Positions 21,067 through 31,974 of a DNA stretch of 64,000 nt are shown one piece after another; position 1 is the first letter of the stretch; the number at the start of each line of letters is the position of its first letter. Position numbers and translations under genes: made by a program. The stretch comes from Camellia lanceoleosa (lineage: Eukaryota > Streptophyta > Magnoliopsida > Ericales > Theaceae): positions 191,729,154-191,793,153 of the forward strand of contig CM045762.1 of assembly GCA_025200525.1 (NCBI GenBank). Reading direction: 5' to 3'. The notes under the pieces are model-generated. The model saw only the letters and a program-made list of their open reading frames with translations, did not search any database and had not been told where the DNA came from.

Positions 21067-23519
21067 TGTCACGACCCAAACTTGCCCCTATAGGTTTAGC
21101 GTCGTAACTGGCCAGTAATCCTTGGATTACCAAAGGCCTCATAACATAATAATGTATAAATAGGGGCTGCGGAAGTAAATACATAAAATATACATAGTCC
21201 ATCGAGCTATGAAGACATACATGGGACAGATAATCTTAAACTTTTATAAACATACGAGTGACGTCAAAAGATACAGTATCTACACATCACTTCATGTACA
21301 TAAAAACAGAGAAACTTGTTCAAGGAGTAAAAGAACAAAATCTTATACAATCATAACAACACAGCCACTAGACTTGACTTAATCTAGAACCTCCTCGGGA
21401 GGTGCAAAGGTTGGCTGACAAAAACTGAGACGCCAGGTCCTCAACTCTGAGCTTGGTCATGTGCCCGATCACTTACATACATAATATAAATAGTGAGCGG
21501 AGGCCCAGTGAATAATAACAGAGTAAAAAGTTAAATGAATGATGTCCCATGACTAAGCTAGTTCACATTCGTATTCTTATTCAAATCATATACAGAATTC
21601 AGAATTCATGCTTGATCATACATGGTTTATCCATTAGCGCTAATAGATCATATACAGAGCATCATAGCTTATACTTGTTTGTTCCATAAAGGAACCTCTG
21701 GCCGGGTACGGATAACTTGCCAGTTCCATAAAAGAACCTCTAGACTAGGAACAGATATCTTGTCAGTTCCATAAAGGAACCTCTAGCCAGGTACAGATAA
21801 CTTGTCAGTTCCATAAGGAACCTCCGGTCCGGGAATAGATAACATATTTGTCTTAAATAATTATTGAAAATTGGACAATCATTTATAACATTTCATAAAA
21901 TAAATCTTATTCATAGACAGAAAATAATTTAACTTGAACATAGTTTTACTAAGTTTTTACTCACAAATAACTGCTAGCTCCAAATAGACAAGTAGAGTAG
22001 GCAATTCGCTTAAATTGAGGTGCGTGACCTACATAACATGATAGATACATACATTGCAACACATGCTCGGATTGTACATAACTTATTTCATTTGTTCTTA
22101 GTGTGTTCCTACACTTTATCTTCATCATAGTGTCTTGATTTTGGCCTAGGAATGCCTAGGATGGAATGACGATGCAAAAATGTACTTGAAAATATTTTTC
22201 AAAACTTTCTAAAAATAGGGTCCACGCTTGAGCGTGACTTTCCTCGCTCGAGCGGACATGCAAAAATGTGAGGGTCTACTCGAGCGCAACTTCCTTCGCT
22301 CGAGCAGTCTGCAAACTTTTGAAAAACTACTTGTTGCTAGATTTTTCCGCTCGATGCTCGCTCGAGCATAATTTTTGTTGCTCAAGTGGACTGCAAAACA
22401 TAATAACTTCTGGGAGCTTGCATTTCATGCTCGAGCGGACTTCTAGTCGCTCGAGCGGAAGTACACGCACTCAGAATGGTCACTTGAGCGTGGATTCCGT
22501 CACTTGAGTGTGGAAGTAGAATTATGGAATTTCCAGATTTGATTCCAAAGTTCAAAACTCAATCTTAAAGCATCAAAGCTCGATTTGTATGGGCCAAAAC
22601 TTGAGGGAACACTTAGAAACTCACAAAACATCATGAATTAAGGATTATTTCAAGAAATCATGGCTCAATAGCTTGCCAATTGTACAAAAATTTAACTAAA
22701 AATTTACAAATGTTCCATAAACATGACATGCATGAATTTCTTTGAACTTAAGCTTCTCAAAACATGATCAAATGCTACGAAACAACATGAAACTCGATGA
22801 TTTCCCAAAATTAAGGTGAATTCAAGACATGCATGAGGGAATTCTTGGAAATTAAACTCAAAATGTGAGAAAACATGCATGCATGCATGGTATGGCTTAA
22901 TACTCTTCATTTCTAACCAAATTCTTACATTAATCAACTCAAATCTCTGGAGTTCATGTCTTACACTTCATAGTTGTTCAAACAAAGGGTTAGATTCTTA
23001 CCAAAACTTGTCAAGATGAGAGCTAGAAGTTTTATCCTTGAGTTCCTAAGTCCAAATTCACAAGTTCTCTAGCAATCTCAATAATTTGAGCTCAACTTCT
23101 CTTCTTTCTCCCTCTCTCATGTTGGTTGTGCGCGTGTGAGCTCAAAATGTGTTGACATGAGGGAAAAGAGTGAGTAGCAGTACACAAGAAGCCTTATATA
23201 GGCTTTTCTAATGGTAGATAGTTAAGACTAATCAAATGAGCCATTAAATTAATCTAATTTAATCGTTCCAAACCGAATTTCAATTGGACCTACCATAAAA
23301 AACTAAAAATTCTAAATAACATGTAAATCAAGTCAACTTCTGAATCGGATGCCGATAAGACCTCTAATTCACAAACTGAATAAAAATATGAACATATCTT
23401 TCTACGTTAAATAGATATAAACACAAATAGAGCAACACATGGTGCAAATTTTCACATTAATTTCTTGTTAGGCATAATTAAGCATGGATTAACGTTAATC
23501 ATGGGTCGGGGTTGTTACA
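21067..23519 (-). repeat. 5' LTR of B
   Basis: A 2453-bp intact LTR with ends TGTCACGACC and GGTTGTTACA. It contains the 52-bp minisatellite (about 21680-21845), the palindrome cluster (22226-22512) and a TATATAAGG box (23192-23200, minus). It diverges from the 3' LTR visibly more than A's two LTRs diverge from each other. Confidence 0.93.
22226..22512. repeat. Cluster of CGCTCGAGCG palindromes in B 5' LTR
   Basis: About six intact CTCGAG cores and four eroded ones (GCTTGAGC, GCTCAAGT, ACTTGAGC, ACTTGAGT). Several eroded sites are intact at the matching place in the 3' LTR. The block is slightly shorter than its partner because part of the middle is missing. Confidence 0.85.
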
Positions 23520-23524
23520 CTTGG
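23520..23524. repeat. Right TSD of element B (CTTGG)
   Basis: Exact repeat of 2551-2555. The sequence beyond it continues the promoter-like region upstream of the PMD gene. Confidence 0.95.
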
Positions 23525-23937
23525 GCTTTGGCCCATGCTTCTTTTTCATTCCTGATCGCCTCTTTGGGGCGACCTCAGTACTTAGGCCCATACTCAATTT
23601 GGGGCTTAATTTCCAACCCTCTAAATTCTTTCCCCTACTCGCGTGGAGGACACGCTCCTGGTTTCCTACGCGTGCATGACGTCAGCAAGTAGCCCAAGTG
23701 TTGCATCGGTTGGGTCAAAAGTTGCGTCGGCTTTGAAAAGGTGCCCCCTTTAGACTGACGGGTCATAATAGGTCTAGGGAAACATGTCAACGCCTTTTTG
23801 TTGCTTTTTTTATAAATTGCGCCCTTGGGTCCACTAGTGCCCTACTTTTGCCCAAGCACACTTTTCTGTCTTCTTGTCTTCTTCTCTTTCTTATCCTCAC
23901 TTTCCAAAGTCTTCTTTACCTTTCTTTATTCTTCCTT
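23525..23937 (+). promoter_or_regulatory. Promoter-like region of the antisense PMD gene
   Basis: Plus-strand elements in order: TGGGCY/GGCCCA site II elements (2529, 2540 before the B insertion; 23522, 23530, 23585, and AGCCCA at 23691), a palindromic TGACGTCA bZIP site at 23678-23685, a TATAAAT box at 23811-23817, then a pyrimidine-rich leader to the ATG at 23938. Spacing (TATA about 125 bp before the ATG) suits a plant RNA polymerase II promoter. Element B split the upstream part. The elements are seen; their function is inferred. Confidence 0.55.
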
Positions 23938-25896
23938 ATGGCCAGCACAAGGCTTCTACCCGACAAGGCTGCCCCACCCCCTACTAAGTAGAGAAGGGCC
24001 CCATACTTCAGAGGGCTAGCTGACCCCTTCTGGAAAATAGTTGACTCCTTCATTCCTTATGCCCTTCTTGTGGAGGAGCCTCTGCTCCTTTATGGTGAGG
24101 CCACTTTGGATGATGCTGACATGGTGAACCCAGTCTCTGTGTTGCGATTTTGCATAGAGCGTGATGACTTTCCCCGTTCATACATCTACTATCGCACTCA
24201 CTCGAGCCCCCCAACAGATTGGTCCCTTTGGATTGATGACATCATTACAGACGGTGGCTTCGAGCAGCGCTTACGAGATGCCCGTCTCTTCAATGCCATT
24301 TTGATTTTGAGGAAGTTATCAGTGCGCAAGGTACATACTAACACTGATCTGGTTGTCTCCCGTTAGAGCCGCGACACTCACACTTTTGCCTTGGCATGGG
24401 GAGAGATAACCCTAACCCTGGAAGATGTTGCCGTCCTTTTGCACTTGAGCACCCGTGGATATCACCCATTTGATCCAGCGTCTTTGACTTCTGCAGAACA
24501 CGTTGTTGTCACTACCTTTTAAAGTGCCTTTCGGGAGGTGCGGAAGTATGGTTCCTGGTATGACTTTAGGACTGGGGAACTGCTCCAGGAGAGACCTAAG
24601 AGAGACAAAACCACCTATTGTTCCTGGCTGAAGCATTTCTTCAAAGACCTACAGCCAGTTGTAGGCGACATCACAGAGGAGAGCCGCGACTCCGTAGTTG
24701 GGCCGGGTTACCATGGCGACTTGTACTTGGCCGTCTTCGTCAGTTATTTCATCTCCTTTTTCGTTCTCCCTAGCAACCTCGCCGAGAGTATTAATCCCCT
24801 GGTGCTTACTTTGGCTGTCAAATTCTACAGTGGCAGTCAGATCCCTCTGGGCCCTCTCTTTTTGGAAAACTTATACTTCTGCCTTGACCTCATCTATTCG
24901 GACATGAAGCGATCCATGGGCCGCTATGATGTGTGGAGCTTTGTACATACTTAGCTCCTAACTGCTTTTTTCTATGAGAGATTCCCTGTTATGGGCCCCA
25001 TCTCTAAAGACCATGAACCCTTCTTCACCGATGAAGTCCTTGATGCAGAGAGTCATCCTATTCTTGATGTAAAGGGTTGACCTGTCACGAGGCAAGTGTT
25101 CCAATCCCTCCCTCGTATCTCTCGGTGGTCTGGTCTTGGCACCAATAGACCCTTTACAGATTATGTCGATCGTATGGAGGAGTGTGTGTTTTTCCATTTC
25201 ACTCAGCTTCTTCCAGGCATTTCTGTGGTTATATTTTATTTTTCTAAGACTCGTCATGTTGATTTCTCCCTTGACAATGTCTAGACCAACTCCCTTCTTA
25301 TTGCTGCTATGATACGTCCTAGATTTCTACCCATGTGGAACGATGAGGGCATGTCCAGCGTCGTCTGTTGACCGGACATGGCCCTTAGGCAGTTCGGAAT
25401 GGATCAGGGTGTCCCGCATGCCCCTCCACTTCAGACTGATTTCCACCAGAGCTTTCAGCAATTTGCCCATGATTATACCGCTCTACTTGTCAAGGGCTTA
25501 GGCTTCATGGAGATGTCCTCACTTAGGAGAGAGGGTGCCTTTACTTCCAATAACAGGTTGTTCTGGCACCGCAACCTTAATTCTTTCTTCAATTTTTGCA
25601 ACAGTGCTCTCGTTGTCCTTGCAATGGAACCCATCCCGCAGCCTGACTTATCCCTTCGTCTGCCCTCTAGCCGGGGGAAACAGACCAGCATATTATGTTG
25701 CTTCAAGCTTCTATCCCTGCCTGCCGTAGAAGAGCTTTACCTGTCTGGGGCAATGTCTGTTCAACCTTTGCAAATTGCTCCCCTCCAAGTTGGCACAATA
25801 ATATGCATGACCTGCTCCAGACTGAAGGCAGCCCAAGTAGCAGTGACATCAATTGCTGAGGCACATGCCTCACCAAGTAAGAAAAGACTCCGAAGG

Positions 25897-25982
25897 GTAT
25901 CCATACTTAGAAAATATTTTGCATTACTTCATTAAGCTTTTTATATTTACTTTAGTAATCACATAATCTTTTTCCTTTTTAG
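25897..25982 (+). other. Intron of the PMD gene
   Basis: Donor CGAAGG|GTATCC and acceptor TTCCTTTTTAG|GGC bound 86 bp of T-rich sequence with stops in the incoming frame. Both ends fall on codon borders (phase 0), and the PMD frame changes from codon phase 1 to 0 exactly as removal of 86 bp requires. Confidence 0.72.
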
Positions 25983-26798
25983 GGCTCATCAACCATACCA
26001 CCTTCGGACCCCGGCGGCTCTTTCATTGCAATTGGAATTTCCTTAGATTCGGACGACAACAACGACCTTCCCATTGCTACAAGGGTCACAAGATTTAGGA
26101 TCAGCATGACGGTGCTTCTAGATGTTGAAGAGGAACCAAGTGTTAGAGTTGAACCAACTACTAAGGCTGAGCTAGTTGTGGAGGCTACAGAAAATGAACA
26201 AGTTACCTCTGTTGTGGAAATTGCTGCGGGAGGTCTAGTTGCTGAGGGTGCAGAGCCTCCTAACCTCACTGATTCTGTGCACTCCGACTGTTCCTCTGTC
26301 GCTGGATATGATTTTGTCCCTGAGACCCCAAGGGAAGATCGTGGCGTGAAAGAGCCGCTAGAAGCTGCATTACCTCCCTTTGGAGCTGCATTTAGTGGTT
26401 CCTTCCAGTCCACTGAGTCTCCATTGGTTTAACAGACCCCACTTCCAAACGTCCAAGTGGCTAAGGGGAGTGCAAATGCAGCGGCTGCTTCCACCGTTCC
26501 TGCTATGGCCCCTCTAAATTTGGACCGACTTGCAGAGGTAGCTGTCACATTAGCCACCCACACTGTTACTGCTATTGCTGGAACCTTTGACCCAGTTGCT
26601 TCGACAACCTCTAAACAGCTGGTAGATTTATACGCCACTCACTTTCTAAAAGTGCCAGCTGACCTTTGGGTGTCCCAAGATTTTTATACTGGGATGGATA
26701 TCACTACTGCACTAGATCAGAACGCCGGAGACTACCAGATGGATGACCTCTTTTAGAGCGACATGATGATGCAGGCAGCTTTGGTCTTTCTCGTGAGG

Positions 26799-26803
26799 CC
26801 AGT
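26799..26803. repeat. Left TSD of L1 (CCAGT)
   Basis: CCAGT is repeated at 30674-30678. Removing L1 plus one copy restores the PMD frame. Confidence 0.93.
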
Positions 26804-29800
26804 TGTGGCTCACCTTTTTTCGTGCCCCCTTTCGGAAGGTTTAAAAGAAAAGGCCTCACAGTTCGGACTCTCGCAGTTCTAAATCTAATCTCACAAAATG
26901 CAATGTGAAACTGATAATTACCAAAGAGTCTAAATCCGGCAAATCATTTTGAAAAATTGATTTTAAGTCAAAAGTGCCAAAATTTGACTGCTTTGCTAGA
27001 AACAGAGTCGCCACCTAAATATTTTTATTTTGAAGAAATTTAGGAAACCCTGACTCGTGCCAAAGGCCACGTGTCCGTCATCACCAAAGTTGCCTCGGCT
27101 CAAGAACTTAAGTACGAGAGGGGAAGGTCCTGAATTGAGCACCCCCGCTCGCTCGATCAAAGACCGGCCTCTACAAATCATGATACAATTTTTTATAAAC
27201 ATTATGTGCTCTTGTTATGGTTATTAGCTAACGTTACTATGTGATGCGCACAAGCAAGTATAGACTAGTTTGCTCAACTTGGAACAATTCAACTCATGTT
27301 TGTTTGTGAAAATGGTTTGAATTTGCCACCTCAAGTGGGCTTAAAGATGCGGATTTGCCACCAAACATAGTGGGCTTAAAACATGATTTGCCACTCAAGA
27401 AAGTGGGCTTAAAACGCACATTTGTTTTATTGTTCCAATTCAAACAACAAGCTTTCATCCACATGCATTCATGCAGTTTAGTATTTAAGCACATAGCCTC
27501 ATGGCAAGCATGTGAAACATGGCATCATGGTAATCACACTCATGCAAGTATGCTAAAGCATAAAAAATCACCGAGTACTCCAAGCCAAAACAGAAACCAG
27601 TTAGAAAGATGCATGATTCCTAACTATGAAAAATGCCTAATGCAACACATGCAATATGTAATTAATAGGCTCGGCTACTAATATGGCATATGGATTGATT
27701 TGAACAACATGTGATTAAACACGTATTCAAAGATGTATTGAAGCGACAATGCAATTTGAATGATGCGCCGAGCCTCGGTGCATGCAAGACAAAATGAATG
27801 GATGCAAGCATGCGATATGGTAATTGAAATATGTTCCTAATCTAACCATCAAAAACGGGTAAATAAAAGGGAGAAAGACGTGAGATTGGAAAACATACAC
27901 ACATGCACGCACACTTATTACAACATTATGTCCTCGCAAAGGAGGGTCCAAATGAATAAGAGCTAACTAACTAGCTACGCTAATCTAATTAAACTAATTA
28001 GACTAGGCTAATTAGACTAATTATTACAAATCAAATGAATAACTAGCTAAGCTAATTACTAATTATTACAACACTTTAACTAATTAGCAAACTAATTAAT
28101 TAAATTACAACACAAATGCGAATAAACTAAGCATGCAAGGTATTAAACTATGCTACCACTACTCCGTCTCAGGAAGTGGAAGATGCATGTGCTCGGTTTT
28201 TGCCCCAAAAAGGCCACCATTTTGCTCTCGAAAGGCTCTGTTTGCAGGGTTGAGCATTTCCAGAATATTTCTGCTCCACCTTACCAAATCTTTGTTAAGG
28301 GTTACACCAGTGACCTGTTGACCATCTACCGGCCAAAAGGGGGTACTGCCGGCCAAAAATGAGGCACTGCCCGCCACTGATGTATTGGATCACCATTCTG
28401 CAATAGAGCACAAGCAGAGCAAAAATGGGGTTTGTCCAAGGGTTTGTTTGTACTGTATCCCTCCTTATCATCTCAAAATCTCAAAGGAGTGACACACTTG
28501 GATCAAAAACCACCAATCAAGCAAGTTCATTGCATGATGGCCAATGATCCAAGTTGTACAATTTTGATAAATGCATAAATATGACCAACAATACCACCAC
28601 CCTACCATGCATGATCAAGGGCAATGGAGACCTAGGAAAGTGGCACATTTCATCACTTTTGGGTATGAAATGTCCCATTTTCCTTGTGTTTAAATTAATG
28701 TCCAATTTGAACACATGCAATGCAACACAAAGACATGCTTATCTTGTCACTTTTACTTGTCAATTTTGCTTACACATTTTAATTACCAAATCATTCTTTA
28801 ATTAATTTGTCCACTGATGAGTATCCTCTAAGGTGAAGGAAGTGTCAACCAAGGAATTGTGTAAGGCAAGAGAGAGATCATGCCTTTGATAATGAACCCT
28901 CAAAGAGGATTAAACCATTGAGCATGACTCAATCTCAAGCTTAAAAGATCCCAAGTTTGAAACAACCCTCAAAAGAAAATAAAAGAGTGAAGCAAAGAGT
29001 GAGGTTGCAGAGATTTAGATGCTGAAATTGAGTGATGAAAGTACTAAAAACATGTAGGCAAGTCACACCAATGATGTTTAAATCCTTAAAACAACAAGTT
29101 AGTGCAAGGATTTACACTACAACTACACAAAACAAAGTTCAAATGAACCAAACAGCCCAAAATAGAGCTAAAGCAGGTTGTTTCAGAGGCTAAAACATGC
29201 TGGACTTAAGCTAAAAAAAACATGCTAAAATATGAAACTAACTAAGCATGCAAACAAGGCACAAGGAGGGGAGGCTAACCCCTCTAATTTTGGACTTCAA
29301 AATGAGATTTTTTTCACTAAAAAACCTTTGAAATTCAGTGGTTAAAAGGCCCAAAAAAGTTGGTTTTAAAGTGATGTATAAAAACACAAAAGCTTTACAC
29401 ACTAAGAAACAAGAAGGGTGAACCACCCCTTAACTAAAAATGGCCTCAAACCACCACTTTTAGGCCACAAAAATAGAGTCTTTTACAGTCCAAAGACAGA
29501 CCAAAAACAGTCCAAAAATAGTGGAAAGAGATAGGAAAACAATTGTGCAAAACAAGCTTAAAAGGAGAGTGCTATACCTCTTGAAGCCAAGACACAATTG
29601 AGGCAATAAATCTAGCCAAGACCACCTTCTAGAGCTCAAAGACGGTCACAAGTAACCTCAGCCCAAAGATAAGCAACTTTGGTTAAGGGTTGATAGGCAA
29701 ACTTGAAATGTATCTACACTTGTATGCACAAAAGTTCAAGAGAGAGGGAAATCTAGAGAGAGAATTGTAGAAAGAGAGACTCCCAAAATTTTTCCAACCT

Positions 29801-30673
29801 TAAAAACAATAGAGAAGGTCCTCTGTATATAGAAAAAAGTGGCTTCAGGTCGAAAATATCCATATAGGACAGCTGGAGCAGTATGAAAACAGTTTGAGGA
29901 AAATATCTGCACAAAAACTGATTTTTGACACCAATGGCTGGTCGGCTATCATTGGTGGCCGAAAAACCTCATCCATGGCCGAAAAAATTCATCAATGACC
30001 AGCACATGGCCGGAAAACCTCATCCATGGTCGGCACATGGCCGGCAAACCTCATTCAGTGGTTAGCCTGAAATCTACTTTTTGGGCACGACTTCAATTGG
30101 GAATGTCTCCTTCATCCGGACTCCTTTGCAGGTAATTCTTGACTCTAAATTGAAGGCCCGGAAGTATTATTTCCAATGGTGGTAGCCACACATCAAAATT
30201 CTAAGTGTACAAAAAGATACGCCTATTTTAGTGAAGACTACTCAGTTTTGATCCTAACCGGATTGATGCCTAACTTCTCCCAAATTAGTTTTCTTCCCTC
30301 CTCTCCCATTTTCTTCAACTCCAAACCTCTAAATAAGATGTTTTAAAATATTTTTCAAAGAGTTCACCTCTCTTTCATTTATTTCCACTTTGTCCTTGCT
30401 CGGTTTACTGAAAAGCGCAACATTTAACGAAATGCGAGCCTCGGAACATCGTAGAGATATTTTCAAAAAAAAAAAATATTTTGATAAAGAGGGTTTTGAG
30501 GTCTAAAATTATTTTGTTCAAAAATAGCTTTGGTCCAAAAATGGGGTGTATGGTTGGGATTTGAAGCTCCTCTTGCTGAAGAAATCGAACCTTTGCACAA
30601 CACAGCCTTCACTATCAAATGATCAATTAGTGGCACCCAAGTCTTAAAGGTAGTCAAAAATGGGGTGTCTACA
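26804..30673 (-). mobile_element. L1: LTR-only copy (solo LTR) of the L family, in the PMD gene
   Basis: A 3.9-kb block with plus-strand ends TGTGGCTCACC and GGGGTGTCTACA. It aligns along its length with L2, L3 and L6 and with L4/L5 in reverse. No internal LTR pair, primer site or protein domain is seen. Sense is minus, from the TATATA box near 29824-29832 and by comparison with the others. It contains a repeat of about 40 bp with TTTGCCAC and GTGGGCTTAAA (27310-27425) and CCGGCC-type clusters at 28318-28360 and 29938-30060. Its first 60 bases differ from all other copies. Confidence 0.88.
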
Positions 30674-30678
30674 CCAGT

Positions 30679-30726
30679 TCACCCGGTTTCCAACTAGTAT
30701 CTACCCATTCCAATGTCGCTGGGCAA
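30679..30726 (+). pseudogene. 48-bp fragment of PMD exon 2 between L1 and L2
   Basis: The only backbone sequence between the two insertions, besides the TSD copies. Its frame agrees with the PMD gene on both sides when the insertions are discounted. Confidence 0.75.
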
Positions 30727-31969
30727 TGTGGACGTCCCCGAACGTCCCGGGAGGGAAATCCCGTTTTGTTTATTGGGCTCACTACAGTTCGGACTCAAAT
30801 GTCACGGTTCTGAATCTAATCTCGCAAAGTGCAATGCAAGACCGATAAATCACCAAAGAGTCCAAATCCGGCAAATCGTTTTGAAAAATTGATTTTAGAA
30901 AGAAGTGCCAAACATGGACTGCTTTGCCAGATACAGAGTCGCCGCCTAAATATTTTATTTTGGAAAATTTAGGAAACCCTGACTCGTGCCTAAGGACACG
31001 TGTCTGTCATCACCAAAGTTGCCTCGGCTCGGGAACTTAGGTATGATTGGGGAAGGTCAGCTATGAGCACCCCCGCTCGCCCAATCAAAGATCGGCCACT
31101 ACTAAACATGATATCTTGTTTTGAAAACATGTGCTCTTATTCTGGTTATTAGCCTAAGATTACTATGTGATCCGCACAACACACAAGTATAGACTACATT
31201 ACCTAAATTGGAACAAAGCATTGCATATTCGTTTGAAAGCAGTTTGAAGTTTGCTACTCGCAAGTAGGCTAAAATGTGGATTTCAATTAATTGTCCCAAT
31301 TCAAGTAATCCAACCTTCACCCACAAGCATTCAAGGAGTTAATCACATAAGCAATTAGCCTCATGGTAAGCATGTTTTCATGTTAACACTCACATACATG
31401 CAAGATACTAAAGCATAAACACTCACAGTGTACTCCGAACCAAAACAAGGAACATTTTAGTAATCAATGCATGATCCTAATTCATGTTAAGATGGCTAAT
31501 GCAACACATGCAAGAATGCAACTACAGATAGGCTCGGCTATTCTAAGATGTCATGTGAAATGCAACTTGATACATGTATTCAAATTGGAATTGAAATACA
31601 ATGCGGTTAGCATGATGCGCCGAGCCCGATGCATGCAATATGAATGAATGTGTGCAAACATGCTATCATAAGTATGCTAATTGAAACGTGCCCTAAAACT
31701 AACCATTGTAAGCAATTAAATAAAAGGGAGAAAGACGTGGGGTTGGAAGACATGCATCACACGCACGCAAGCTTATTATAGAATTTGCCCTCTCTTAGAG
31801 GGACCAAAAGAATAATACAAACCAAATAAATAATTAACTAGTCTAGCTAATTAATTATTGCGGACCCTTAATTAATTAACAAATTAATTACAGGAGGAAG
31901 ATGGCCGCAGCCCTACCTCGGAATGATGGGATGATGCATGCTCAATTCGCCTCACCCGAAAACCCATTG

Positions 31970-31974
31970 CCATG
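31970..31974. repeat. Left TSD of L3 (CCATG)
   Basis: Repeated exactly at 35982-35986; L2 sequence resumes after it. Confidence 0.93.

Larger units (their letters stand above)
2556..23519 (-). mobile_element. Tekay/Del-type chromovirus (B), Ty3/Gypsy, with two nested insertions
   Basis: Two related LTRs (2556-4469 continued at 12848-13410; and 21067-23519) flank gag, protease, RT, RNase H, integrase and a chromodomain-like C-terminus, all on the minus strand. The right LTR is the 5' LTR, because a primer site for initiator-Met tRNA adjoins it. Own length is about 12.6 kb after removing element A and solo LTR E with their TSDs. Domain order and the chromodomain-like tail place it with chromoviruses; the long LTRs and tail type favour Tekay/Del. 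Coding regions carry many nonsense codons and some frameshifts, so it is not autonomous now. Confidence 0.93.
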
